From DATNIC01 sp035604635 (lineage in GTDB: Bacteria; Vulcanimicrobiota; Vulcanimicrobiia; Vulcanimicrobiales; Vulcanimicrobiaceae), in NCBI GenBank assembly GCA_035604635.1, contig DATNIC010000022.1, positions 1-55,112 on the forward strand: a stretch of 55,112 nucleotides of DNA, in the 5' to 3' direction. The notes under the pieces were generated by a model. The model was given only the letters and a program-made list of their open reading frames with translations. It had not been told where the DNA came from and ran no database searches. Position numbers and translations under genes: made by a program. Shown here piece by piece: positions 16,198 to 24,033 of the stretch (position 1 is the first letter of the stretch; each line of letters begins with the position of its first letter).

Positions 16198-17739
16198 TTA
16201 TGCAGGCGAGCGTTCGAGCGTCTCGAGCAACCCTTCGACCGTGAACTCTTCGGCGACGAGATCGACGTTCAAGCCGGCTTCGCGCGCCGCATCGGCCGTG
16301 ACCGGACCGATGCACGCGATCGTCTTGCCGTTTACCGCTGCACGCAGCCCCGCGCCCAATGCCGCGACGAATCCGCGCACCGTGCTCGCGCTCGTGAAGG
16401 TGACGATGTCGGCGCGCCCGACCTTCTCCTCGAAGTCGTCGTCGTGCACGAGCGTCGTCTTATAGGCCGCAACGACGTCGACGTGCCGTTGCCGCCCGCG
16501 CAAACGCTCCGGCAGGACATCGCGCGCTTCCTGTGCGCGAAAGAGTAAGATGCGGTCGCTGGGGGACGTGCGCTCGAGCAGTCCGTCCGCGACGTCTTCG
16601 CTTATGAAGCGTTCGGGGACGAATTCGGGCCGGACCCCATGACGCCGCAGTGCTTGCGCCGTCTTCGGTCCGATCGCTGCGACCGATGCTTCGCCCAGGG
16701 CCCTAGTGTCCCGGCTGATTCGTGCCAGCTCGCGGAAGAAAGCGTCGACGCCATTTTGGCTGGTGAAGACGATCCAATCGTAGAGCCGGACATCTTCGAG
16801 AGCACGCTGCGCGGGAGAAGGATCGTCGGGCGGCCCGATCGCAATCGTCGGCGCGACGATCGGCTCGGCGCCGATTTCCCACAGGCGCGCTGCGAACTCC
16901 GCAGCCTGGTGCACGGGACGCGTTATCAGGACGCGCTTGCCGAAAAGCGGGCTTACGTCGAACCAGCGGATCCTCTCCCGAAGACGGACGACGTCGCCGA
17001 TGACGACGATCGCGGGCGCACCTATACCCGTCCGCTGCGCTTGCGCAACGATCGTGTCGAGGGTCCCAACGAGCGTCTCTTGCGTTGGTTTCGTCCCTTC
17101 GCGGACGATCGCGACCGGCCGATCGCCGGGGAGCCCGCGTTCGCGTAGTTTGCCGACGATCTCCGCGAGATTGCCCATCGCCATGAGAAAGACCAGCGTT
17201 TGATGCGGATCGGCGAGACGCGCGTAGTCAAGCGTCGATTCGGGCTTCGTCGGGTCTTCGTGCCCGGTCGCGATCGTGAACGCCGTGTTGTGCTCGCGAT
17301 GCGTGAGAGGGATCCCGGCGTACGCCGGAGCCGCGATAGCCGATGTGATTCCCGGGACGATCTCAAAGGGGATGCCCGCCGCGGCAAGCTCGTCGGCCTC
17401 TTCGCCGCCGCGCCCGAAGACGAACGGATCGCCTCCCTTGAGCCGCACGATCCGCTTCCCCTCGCGCGCGAGCCGGACGAGAAGTTGGGTGATGTCTTCC
17501 TGCGCTAGGGTATGGGCGCCGGCTTTCTTCCCGACGTAGATCTTTTCGCAGTCAGGCGGCGCAAGTGCGACGATCGGCGCCGCCGCAAGATAGTCGTAAA
17601 CGAGGACATCCGCCGCGGCGATTGCCCGCGCGCCCTTGAGCGTGAGGAGCCCGGGATCGCCGGGGCCCGCGCCGACGAGAAAGACCTTGCCCGGCTTACT
17701 CTTTGGCAAGCGCGACGTCGGAGGTCGACAAGGCGCCAA
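16198..17739 (-). CDS. Uroporphyrinogen-III C-methyltransferase / uroporphyrinogen-III synthase fusion (CobA-HemD)
   Basis: A 513-residue two-domain enzyme. Residues about 17-255 are a CobA-type SAM methyltransferase (VFLVGAGPGDPGLLTL, VYDYL, RLKGGDPFVFGRGGEE), which makes precorrin-2 from uroporphyrinogen III. Residues about 265-510 are a full two-lobed HemD synthase that cyclises hydroxymethylbilane (RVLITRP, WIVFTSQNGVDAFF, AAIGPKTAQALRRHG, VTFTSASTVRGF). The first possible TTG, at 17739, overlaps hemA; a second TTG at 17709 gives MPKSKPGKVFLVGAG and may be the real start, as neither has a well-spaced Shine-Dalgarno. The fusion is common in Gram-positive-type heme operons and supplies the branch to siroheme and cobalamin. 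Confidence 0.92.
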   Translation of the reverse strand: MAPCRPPTSRLPKSKPGKVFLVGAGPGDPGLLTLKGARAIAAADVLVYDYLAAAPIVALAPPDCEKIYVGKKAGAHTLAQEDITQLLVRLAREGKRIVRLKGGDPFVFGRGGEEADELAAAGIPFEIVPGITSAIAAPAYAGIPLTHREHNTAFTIATGHEDPTKPESTLDYARLADPHQTLVFLMAMGNLAEIVGKLRERGLPGDRPVAIVREGTKPTQETLVGTLDTIVAQAQRTGIGAPAIVVIGDVVRLRERIRWFDVSPLFGKRVLITRPVHQAAEFAARLWEIGAEPIVAPTIAIGPPDDPSPAQRALEDVRLYDWIVFTSQNGVDAFFRELARISRDTRALGEASVAAIGPKTAQALRRHGVRPEFVPERFISEDVADGLLERTSPSDRILLFRAQEARDVLPERLRGRQRHVDVVAAYKTTLVHDDDFEEKVGRADIVTFTSASTVRGFVAALGAGLRAAVNGKTIACIGPVTADAAREAGLNVDLVAEEFTVEGLLETLERSPA

Positions 17740-19021
17740 GCTCCTGACGTAGCTGCAGCTCGAAGAGCTCCTCGATGATCTGCGCGTGCGTCTGCGCCTC
17801 GGCGCGGTTGCTGATCGCCTTGTCGCGGATCTTCGTGACGACCGAGTGCAGCAGTCGCGAGATGACGGTCAACGACATGTTCGTGATCAGCATCCTTTCG
17901 CGCTCCGTGAGATCGGGTACGCGCGAGAAGAGCCGCTCGACCTCGGCATCGCGAATCGCTTCAGCCTTTTGCGTGAGCGAGCTGATGACCGGGACGGCAG
18001 CACGTGCCTGGTACCACTGCCGAAACCGCGCGACATGCTCCGAGATGATCTCTTCAACCAGCGGGATCGCCTCGCGGCGCCGGTCGAGGCTGATCTCGAC
18101 GACGCCTTTGAGCGCATCGATGTCGACGACGCTGACGTTGGCGATGCTCGCGGTCTCCGGATCGACGTCGCGCGGGACGGCGATGTCGACGATAAACATC
18201 GGCCGGTCTGGTCGCATGCGCATCGCTTCCGCGACGCTTTGCGGAGTTATGACGAACTGTGACGCGCCTGTCGACGTTACGACGATATCCGCTGCATGCA
18301 TCGCGCCGATGAGCCCGGGCAATTCGCCGGCGCGCCCAATCCCGAGCTCGTCGACGACGTTGCGCGCGCGCTGGAACGATCGGTTGAGGACGACGATCTC
18401 GGCGACGCCTTCCGCTTTCAATCGCTTCGCGGCAAGTGTCCCCATCTTACCGGCGCCCAGAATGACGACCGACTTGTCGCGCAACGTCCCGAGGCGCGTT
18501 TTCGCCAGGTCGAGCGCAGCCGTCGCGACGCTCACCGATTCCTCGCCGATCCACGTGTGCGTGCGGGCGGTCTTGCCTGCGCCGAGCGCTTCGCGAAAGA
18601 GCGTGTGCAGAATCTTCCCGAGGGAGCGCGCGTTTTGCGCTTGGATGTACGCATCCTTGACTTGGCCGAGTATCTCCGCCTCGCCGATCAGCATCGAATC
18701 CAAACCCGTGCTGACGCGGAAGAGATGATCGACGGCTTGCGTTCCCAGGAGCGTATAGAGGTAGGACTCCATGTCGCTGACGTCGCCGTGACGGAAGTTC
18801 TGCAGGAACCGCTTGATCTGCGCGATCCCCGCCTCGTACTCTTCGAGCTCGGCGTAGATCTCGAGGCGGTTGCACGTGGAGAGCATCAGCGCTTCCCGGA
18901 CTGCTTCGTAGTCGCGGAGCGCGACCAGGGCCTCACCCATCTTCGAAGCGGGGAATGCGTGGCGTTCCCGGACGTCGACCGGCGCGGTGTGGTGGGAGAG
19001 TCCAATGCAGACGATCGGCAC
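17696..19021 (-). CDS. hemA: Glutamyl-tRNA reductase
   Basis: A 441-residue enzyme that reduces glutamyl-tRNA to glutamate-1-semialdehyde, the first committed step of the C5 heme pathway. The catalytic cysteine is C50 in LSTCNRLEIY. The N-terminal GLSHHTAPVDVRER is diagnostic, the NADPH domain begins SVVILGAGKMG, and a long helical C-terminal dimerisation region follows. It sits between hemL upstream and CobA-HemD downstream in the leftward operon, with the CobA-HemD start overlapping its 3' end. Confidence 0.95.
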   Translation of the reverse strand: MPIVCIGLSHHTAPVDVRERHAFPASKMGEALVALRDYEAVREALMLSTCNRLEIYAELEEYEAGIAQIKRFLQNFRHGDVSDMESYLYTLLGTQAVDHLFRVSTGLDSMLIGEAEILGQVKDAYIQAQNARSLGKILHTLFREALGAGKTARTHTWIGEESVSVATAALDLAKTRLGTLRDKSVVILGAGKMGTLAAKRLKAEGVAEIVVLNRSFQRARNVVDELGIGRAGELPGLIGAMHAADIVVTSTGASQFVITPQSVAEAMRMRPDRPMFIVDIAVPRDVDPETASIANVSVVDIDALKGVVEISLDRRREAIPLVEEIISEHVARFRQWYQARAAVPVISSLTQKAEAIRDAEVERLFSRVPDLTERERMLITNMSLTVISRLLHSVVTKIRDKAISNRAEAQTHAQIIEELFELQLRQELGALSTSDVALAKE

Positions 19022-19034
19022 TTTCTAGCCTATC

Positions 19035-20339
19035 TCAGCGCCGTGTCGCCGGGGCAAGGAGGGACGCGAGGGCGTCGTCGGCCGCAGCGAGCGTACGGTC
19101 GACGTCGGCGGCGCTGTGCGCCGTCGAGAGAAAACCGGCTTCGAACTGGGACGGCGCGAGGTAGACGCCGCGGTCGAGCATTGCATGAAAAAATCGAGCA
19201 TAGAATTGCGTATTGGCTTTCTTTGCCGTTCTCAGGTCGTGGACCGGGCCCTCCGTGAAAAAGAAGCCGAACAGCGATCCGGCGCGGGCCATCGTGTGCG
19301 GTACCCCATGGCGAGTGAAGATCGAGTCGAGTCCCTCGCCCAAACGCTTCCCGATGGCGTCCAGTTGCCGGTAGATCGCCTGATCCGAGAGGGCCCGCAG
19401 GGTCGTGATTCCGGCCGTCATCGCAAGAGGATTGCCGGAGAGCGTCCCCGCCTGGTAGACCGGGCCCTCCGGCGAGAGGGCCGCCATCACGTCGGCTCGG
19501 CCACCGAACGCGCCGACCGGTAGGCCGCCCCCGATGATCTTGCCTAGGGTCGTGAGGTCGGGGACGATTCCCTCGCGCTCTTGGGCGCCGCCGGGCGCGA
19601 CCCGAAAACCGGTCATGACCTCGTCGAAAATCAGGAGCGCATCGTCGCGAGCAGTCAGCTCGCGCAGGCGCTGCAAAAAGCCCGGGACCGGGAGGACGAG
19701 CCCCATGTTTCCGGCATACGGCTCGACGATCACCGCGGCGATCTCGCCCGGGTTGGCCGCGAAGACCGCCGTGACCGCGTCGAGGTCGTTATACTCGACG
19801 ACGATCGTGTCGCGCGAAGTGCCTTCCGTGATCCCCGGTGAATCGGGGACGCCGTTCGTGAGCGCCCCACTCCCGGCCGAGATGAGAAACGAATCGCCGT
19901 GGCCGTGATAGCAGCCGGCGAACTTGACGACCTTGTCGCGCTTGGTGAAGCCCCGAGCGAGCCGAAGCGCGCTCATCGTCGCCTCGGTCCCGCTCGAGAC
20001 GAAACGCACTTTCTCGACGGATGGGACCATCCCGCAGACGAGCTCGGCAAGCTCGGTCTCGAGCTCGGTCGGAGCGCCGTACGACGTCCCGCGGGCCGCG
20101 GCACCTTGCACCGCTTTGACGACCGGCGGATATGCGTGCCCAAGGATCAGCGGGCCCCACGACATGACGTAGTCGATGTACGTACGGCCATTGAGGTCGA
20201 CGATCGTGCAGCCGCTCGCGCTCTTGACGAAGAGCGGCGATCCTCCGACGGCGCGGAAGGCGCGGACGGGTGAATTGACGCCGCCCGGGATAACGCGCTT
20301 GGCACGCTCGAACGCCGAGAGACTGCGCTCGAGATTCAT
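19035..20339 (-). CDS. hemL: Glutamate-1-semialdehyde 2,1-aminomutase
   Basis: A 434-residue PLP enzyme converting glutamate-1-semialdehyde to 5-aminolevulinate. The Schiff-base lysine is K267 in LGKIIGGGLPVGAFGG. Other hallmarks are GGVNSPVRAF near residue 20, FVSSGTEATMSALRLAR and GCYHGHGDSF. The ATG follows the 3' end of the intercistronic element by 3 bases, so the element supplies its GGAG ribosome-binding site. The 105-base element is the only sizeable gap in an otherwise tightly packed operon. HemA is encoded 13 bases downstream. Confidence 0.95.
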   Translation of the reverse strand: MNLERSLSAFERAKRVIPGGVNSPVRAFRAVGGSPLFVKSASGCTIVDLNGRTYIDYVMSWGPLILGHAYPPVVKAVQGAAARGTSYGAPTELETELAELVCGMVPSVEKVRFVSSGTEATMSALRLARGFTKRDKVVKFAGCYHGHGDSFLISAGSGALTNGVPDSPGITEGTSRDTIVVEYNDLDAVTAVFAANPGEIAAVIVEPYAGNMGLVLPVPGFLQRLRELTARDDALLIFDEVMTGFRVAPGGAQEREGIVPDLTTLGKIIGGGLPVGAFGGRADVMAALSPEGPVYQAGTLSGNPLAMTAGITTLRALSDQAIYRQLDAIGKRLGEGLDSIFTRHGVPHTMARAGSLFGFFFTEGPVHDLRTAKKANTQFYARFFHAMLDRGVYLAPSQFEAGFLSTAHSAADVDRTLAAADDALASLLAPATRR

Positions 20340-20342
20340 TTG

Positions 20343-20447
20343 TAAGGCGCTCCGGCCCAGCCTCCGTGTCCCCCAAGCTTTGCTTGGGGCCCCCCGCCGC
20401 TAGGCGCCGTCAGCATTTGAGTATTGCTCGATTCCCCGAGGGGCGCC
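20343..20447 (-). repeat. Structured intercistronic element, copy 1 (MobA-like / hemL junction)
   Basis: On the minus strand, 5' to 3': GGCGCC, CCTCGGGGAAT, a 13-base spacer, AATGCTGA, a second GGCGCC, a G-rich stretch, the hairpin CCCCAAGC-AAA-GCTTGGGG (20371-20389), then CTGGGCCGGAGCGCCTTA ending 3 bases before the hemL ATG. The two GGCGCC segments (20442-20447 and 20403-20408) can pair. The same modules in the same order occur at 30202-30304, with both helices changed but still paired. The 5' part lies in the coding end of the MobA-like gene, and the 3' part carries the Shine-Dalgarno of hemL. No U-tract follows the hairpin, so it is not an ordinary terminator. Confidence 0.75.
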
Positions 20448-21044
20448 GGAGAGGCTTTTCCGCAATTTCTGGTAGTCGGCCGGAGTGTTGACGTTCGTGA
20501 AGATGCGGGGGTCGTCGATGCGGACCTTGCGCGCTCGAAGCCGGTCGATGACTGCGCGCAGCGCGCCCTTGCTCGACATGAGCACCTCAAAACCTTCGCG
20601 CAAGAACGCGCGGCGATCGTAGAGCGCGGTTAGCGGCTCCAGCATCTCCTTGCCGCCGGCGTTGTGAACCGGGACGATCGCTTCGTCGCCCTCGTTCCAC
20701 TCGCGCGCGAGCCGGTCGATGAAGGCCGACTCGACGAACGGTGCGTCGCCCGCGACCGCAAAGACGAACGGTGACGACATCTCGGCGAACGTGCTCAACA
20801 TTCCCGCAAGTGGCCCGCGCAGCTGCCAATGATCGACGACCATCGGGCACGGGAGCAGCGCGTCGATCTCCGGCGAAAACGTCGCCTTGCACGATATATA
20901 CGTCTCGCGGTCGCCGCTGACGTTGCGAAAGACTCGGACGATCATCGGGACCTCGCCCGCCGCGAGCTGCAGCTTCCCCGGCAAGCGCGTAGCCTCGCCG
21001 CCGGCGAGGATCGCGACGCCGATGTCGCGCCGATCAAGCCCCAT
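20400..21044 (-). CDS. MobA-like nucleotidyltransferase
   Basis: A 214-residue protein starting at the ATG at 21044, which overlaps the 3' end of hemB by 11 bases; an upstream start at 21092 would lie deeper in hemB. VAILAGGEATRLPGK is a variant of the MobA LAGGxSxRxGxDK nucleotide-binding loop, and VAGDAPFVES and FTNVNTPADYQKL correspond to the expected NTP/Mg and C-terminal motifs. MobA adds GMP to molybdopterin, and a broader NTP-transferase role is possible because the first loop is atypical. The final 15 or so residues (GAPRGIEQYSNADGA) are encoded by the intercistronic element. Its presence inside a heme operon is unexplained. Confidence 0.75.
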   Translation of the reverse strand: MGLDRRDIGVAILAGGEATRLPGKLQLAAGEVPMIVRVFRNVSGDRETYISCKATFSPEIDALLPCPMVVDHWQLRGPLAGMLSTFAEMSSPFVFAVAGDAPFVESAFIDRLAREWNEGDEAIVPVHNAGGKEMLEPLTALYDRRAFLREGFEVLMSSKGALRAVIDRLRARKVRIDDPRIFTNVNTPADYQKLRKSLSGAPRGIEQYSNADGA

Positions 21045-22050
21045 GGCGCCGCAAGTAATCTTTGGCAAAGTACGTGATAACGATGTCGGCACCCGCCCGC
21101 GCGAAACCGACCAGCATCTCGTCGACGATCTTGCTTTCCTCGATCCATCCGCGCTCGGCCGCAGCCTTCACCATCGCGTATTCTCCGCTGACGTTGTAAG
21201 TCGCGACCGGCCGATCGACGGCGTCACGCACTTGGCGAATGATGTCCATGTACGCGAGCGCCGGCTTGACCATGACGATGTCGGCGCCTTCGTCGATGTC
21301 AAGCAAAGCTTCACGCAGCGCTTCGCGCGCGTTTGCCGGGTCCATTTGGTACGTGCGGCGGTCGCCGAACGCCGGCGTCGAATCGGCCGCGTCGCGAAAC
21401 GGACCGTAGAACGCCGAAGCGTACTTTGAGGCGTACGACATGATCGTGGACCGATAGTAGCCATCGGCGTCGAGCGCGCGGCGGATCGCGCCGACCCTTC
21501 CGTCCATCATGTCGGACGGCGCGATGATGTCGACGCCGGCTCGCGCGTACGTGAGCGCTGCGAGGACGAGCACTTCCAGCGTCCGATCGTTGTCGACGTC
21601 GCCGCGCTCGTCCAGGATCCCGCAGTGCCCGTGGTCGGTGTATTCGCAGTTGCACAGATCGGCCGCGACGATCAGCTCGGGAAGCGCGCTCTTGATTTCC
21701 CGTGCCGCTCGTTGGACTAGGCCATTGGGATCGTAGTTGAGGCTCGCCATCGCGTCCTTCTCGTCGGGGACGCCGAAAAGCAAGACTGCGCGTAGGCCGA
21801 GGCTCGCGAGCTCGCGGCATTCGCGAACCGTCTCGTCGATCGAGAGCCGTTCGATCCCCGGCATGCTCGCGATCGGTTGGCGAACTCGGGAACCCGGCAC
21901 GACGAACAGCGGCTGGATGAAGCCTTCAGGGTTGATCCGATTTTCGCGAACAAGATCGCGCATCGCCGCGCTCGCCCGAAGACGACGCGGCCGTTCGACG
22001 ATATAACTCGTGTCGACTTTGCGGCGGACAAGCTCACCGACGTTTTTCAA
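21034..22050 (-). CDS. hemB: Delta-aminolevulinic acid dehydratase (porphobilinogen synthase)
   Basis: A 338-residue enzyme condensing two 5-aminolevulinates to porphobilinogen. The active-site lysines lie in SYASKYASAFYGPFRDA and MVKPALAYMD. The Cys-rich segment ADLCNCEYTDHGHCG matches zinc-dependent HemB enzymes. The TTG at 22050 is chosen because GAGAGGAG lies upstream and it overlaps the preceding stop as TTGA; longer readings lie inside the upstream gene. The N-terminal RPRRLRASAAMRDLVRE is the usual family beginning. Confidence 0.95.
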   Translation of the reverse strand: MKNVGELVRRKVDTSYIVERPRRLRASAAMRDLVRENRINPEGFIQPLFVVPGSRVRQPIASMPGIERLSIDETVRECRELASLGLRAVLLFGVPDEKDAMASLNYDPNGLVQRAAREIKSALPELIVAADLCNCEYTDHGHCGILDERGDVDNDRTLEVLVLAALTYARAGVDIIAPSDMMDGRVGAIRRALDADGYYRSTIMSYASKYASAFYGPFRDAADSTPAFGDRRTYQMDPANAREALREALLDIDEGADIVMVKPALAYMDIIRQVRDAVDRPVATYNVSGEYAMVKAAAERGWIEESKIVDEMLVGFARAGADIVITYFAKDYLRRHGA

Positions 22051-23972
22051 GGTGCGCTCTCCTCTCTTTGCGCGAGTACGTGGCGGGTGACGGATTGCAC
22101 GAACGACGGAATATCCGCAATCTCGGAGACGACGTCCGGGACGAAACCGCACGCTTCTGCGGCGGCTGCCGACAAAGGCCCCATTGCCGCGACCATCGGG
22201 CGGGATGAGGACATTGCAGCAAGATAGTCGGCGATCGCAGCAACCGAGCCTGACGACGGGAAGAGAATTGCGTCCGGAGTGCGATCGGCCAGACGGTGCA
22301 AGGCGGTCGGGCTGTCGGGCGCTTCGACGACTTCCGCGCCGGCCTCGCGCAAGGACGCCGCAATCCGGCTGGGGCGCTCTTGTGTTCGCGGTAGAAGGAA
22401 TAGCCGGCCCGCAAGCGGGCGATCGTCTATGATTCGCGCGGCACCCCGCGAGAGCAAGAGATCGGCGACGCTTTGTCCGATTTGCTCGGCCGCTTCAAGA
22501 TCGCGGACTAAGCCGAGCCGTTCAGCGCGCACCATCATCGCGCCGTCCGGAGAGGCGGCGACCGCACGTAGACGCAGGATGCCGCCTTCATAGGAGCCAT
22601 ACGCGCCGAGCGGCGCACGGCACCCGCCGCGCATCGTTCGCAAAAACGCGCGCTCTGCACTGACGGCGAGTTCGGTCGCTTCGTCGACGAGGACGTCGTG
22701 AATGCGCTCGGCGCGCGGATCGCCGGCGCGCATTTCGATCGCGAGCGCGCCCTGGCCGACGGCCGGAGTCACTTGCTCCGGCTCGAATGGAATCGTGTAT
22801 TTGGCGCGTACGCGAAGGCGCCGCATCCCGGCCATCGCCAGGACGATCGCGTCGTAGCCGGCTTCATCCAGCTTTCCGAGCCGCGTGTCGACGTTGCCCC
22901 GCACGTCGTCGTAGCGCAAATCCGGACGCAGGCGCGCGAGCTGCGCGCGCCGCCGTGGGCTCGACGTCCCAACGCGCGCGCCGCTTGGGAGGTCCGCAAA
23001 GCTCGCGAAACGCTCCGAGCAAAACGCATCGCGCGGATCCTCGCGCTTCGTGATCGCGACGAGATCCATATCAGCGGGTAGCGCGCCGGGGAGATCCTTG
23101 CACGAATGAACGGCATAGTCGGCGCGCCGCTCGCGCAATGCGAGCTCGAGTTCGTGCACGAAGACGTTCTCCGTCCCGATTTCGTCGATCGGTCGGTCGG
23201 TGAAGCGATCGCCGCTCGTCGAGACGATTTCGAGCGTCGATGCGATCCCGGCTTCGGCAAGGCGCGCCATGACCTCGCGCGTTTGCCGCACGGCCAGCCT
23301 ACTTCCGCGTGACGCGCAAACGAGCATCGAAGGCGCGCGCTGCACGGCCGCGTCCAGCGTGGCGACGAGCTCATCGACCGCGTGCTGCGATGCGGATGGA
23401 TTCATCTTCGCGAGGACGTCGACATCCAAGCGCGCGAGACGCCGCAAGATCTCTGCCCGACGGCTCGGCGCGAGCGTTGTCTGAACGTAATCGCGCATCC
23501 GTCCGAGCGTATCGGTCGCGCGCGCGTAGCGAGCATCGAAGCGTTCTGCGAGCTCGTCGCGGATTTGCTTCACCAGCGCGGGGGCGTGGCCGCCGGTGTC
23601 GACCGTGAGCAGCAGCGAGCCGGCGCGCACGGTCGCCGGCGTCGAGAAGTCGCCCCGTTCGGCCGCCGAAGCATCGTTGACCAGGATACCCAAGGCGCGC
23701 GCGTCTTCGACGATCTGACGATTGACCGCGTCGTCATCGGTCGCCGCGAACGCGAGCATCGCTCCGTCGAGGTCGCCGCTCCGATAGCGTCGCGCTTCGA
23801 GCCGGATTCGGCGTTCGTGCGCGAGTCGCTCGATCTGGCCGCCGGCTTGCGGAGCGATGCAGACCACGTCGGCCGCTGCGTCGAGCAAGCCGAGGATCTT
23901 GCGTTCCGCTACCGCGCCGCCGCCGACGACGACGGCTCGCTTTTCGCGCATGTCCAGAATGATGGGATACAC
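22047..23972 (-). CDS. Precorrin-2 dehydrogenase / porphobilinogen deaminase (HemC) / single-lobe HemD fusion
   Basis: A 641-residue three-part protein. Residues 1 to about 205 resemble the CysG-N/Met8 dehydrogenase that oxidises precorrin-2 to sirohydrochlorin (VVVGGGAVAERK, NDASAAERGDFSTPA). Residues about 216-515 are a complete HemC hydroxymethylbilane synthase (CASRGSRLAVRQT, VHSCKDLP, GTSSPRRRAQL), with the dipyrromethane-binding C451 in MRGGCRAPLG. Residues about 522-636 look like one lobe of HemD (RLFLLPRTQERPSRIAASLR, ILFPSSGSVAAI, AAMGPLSAAAAEACG), lacking the second lobe. A full HemD is encoded downstream in the CobA-HemD fusion. GTG starts the protein, and this is the first gene of the tetrapyrrole operon. 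Confidence 0.9.
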   Translation of the reverse strand: MYPIILDMREKRAVVVGGGAVAERKILGLLDAAADVVCIAPQAGGQIERLAHERRIRLEARRYRSGDLDGAMLAFAATDDDAVNRQIVEDARALGILVNDASAAERGDFSTPATVRAGSLLLTVDTGGHAPALVKQIRDELAERFDARYARATDTLGRMRDYVQTTLAPSRRAEILRRLARLDVDVLAKMNPSASQHAVDELVATLDAAVQRAPSMLVCASRGSRLAVRQTREVMARLAEAGIASTLEIVSTSGDRFTDRPIDEIGTENVFVHELELALRERRADYAVHSCKDLPGALPADMDLVAITKREDPRDAFCSERFASFADLPSGARVGTSSPRRRAQLARLRPDLRYDDVRGNVDTRLGKLDEAGYDAIVLAMAGMRRLRVRAKYTIPFEPEQVTPAVGQGALAIEMRAGDPRAERIHDVLVDEATELAVSAERAFLRTMRGGCRAPLGAYGSYEGGILRLRAVAASPDGAMMVRAERLGLVRDLEAAEQIGQSVADLLLSRGAARIIDDRPLAGRLFLLPRTQERPSRIAASLREAGAEVVEAPDSPTALHRLADRTPDAILFPSSGSVAAIADYLAAMSSSRPMVAAMGPLSAAAAEACGFVPDVVSEIADIPSFVQSVTRHVLAQREESAP

Positions 23973-24033
23973 CGGACGGCCTGACTTCGGATGCGTAGGG
24001 CGGGCTACCTATTAGGGCTAACTCCCCTCACCC

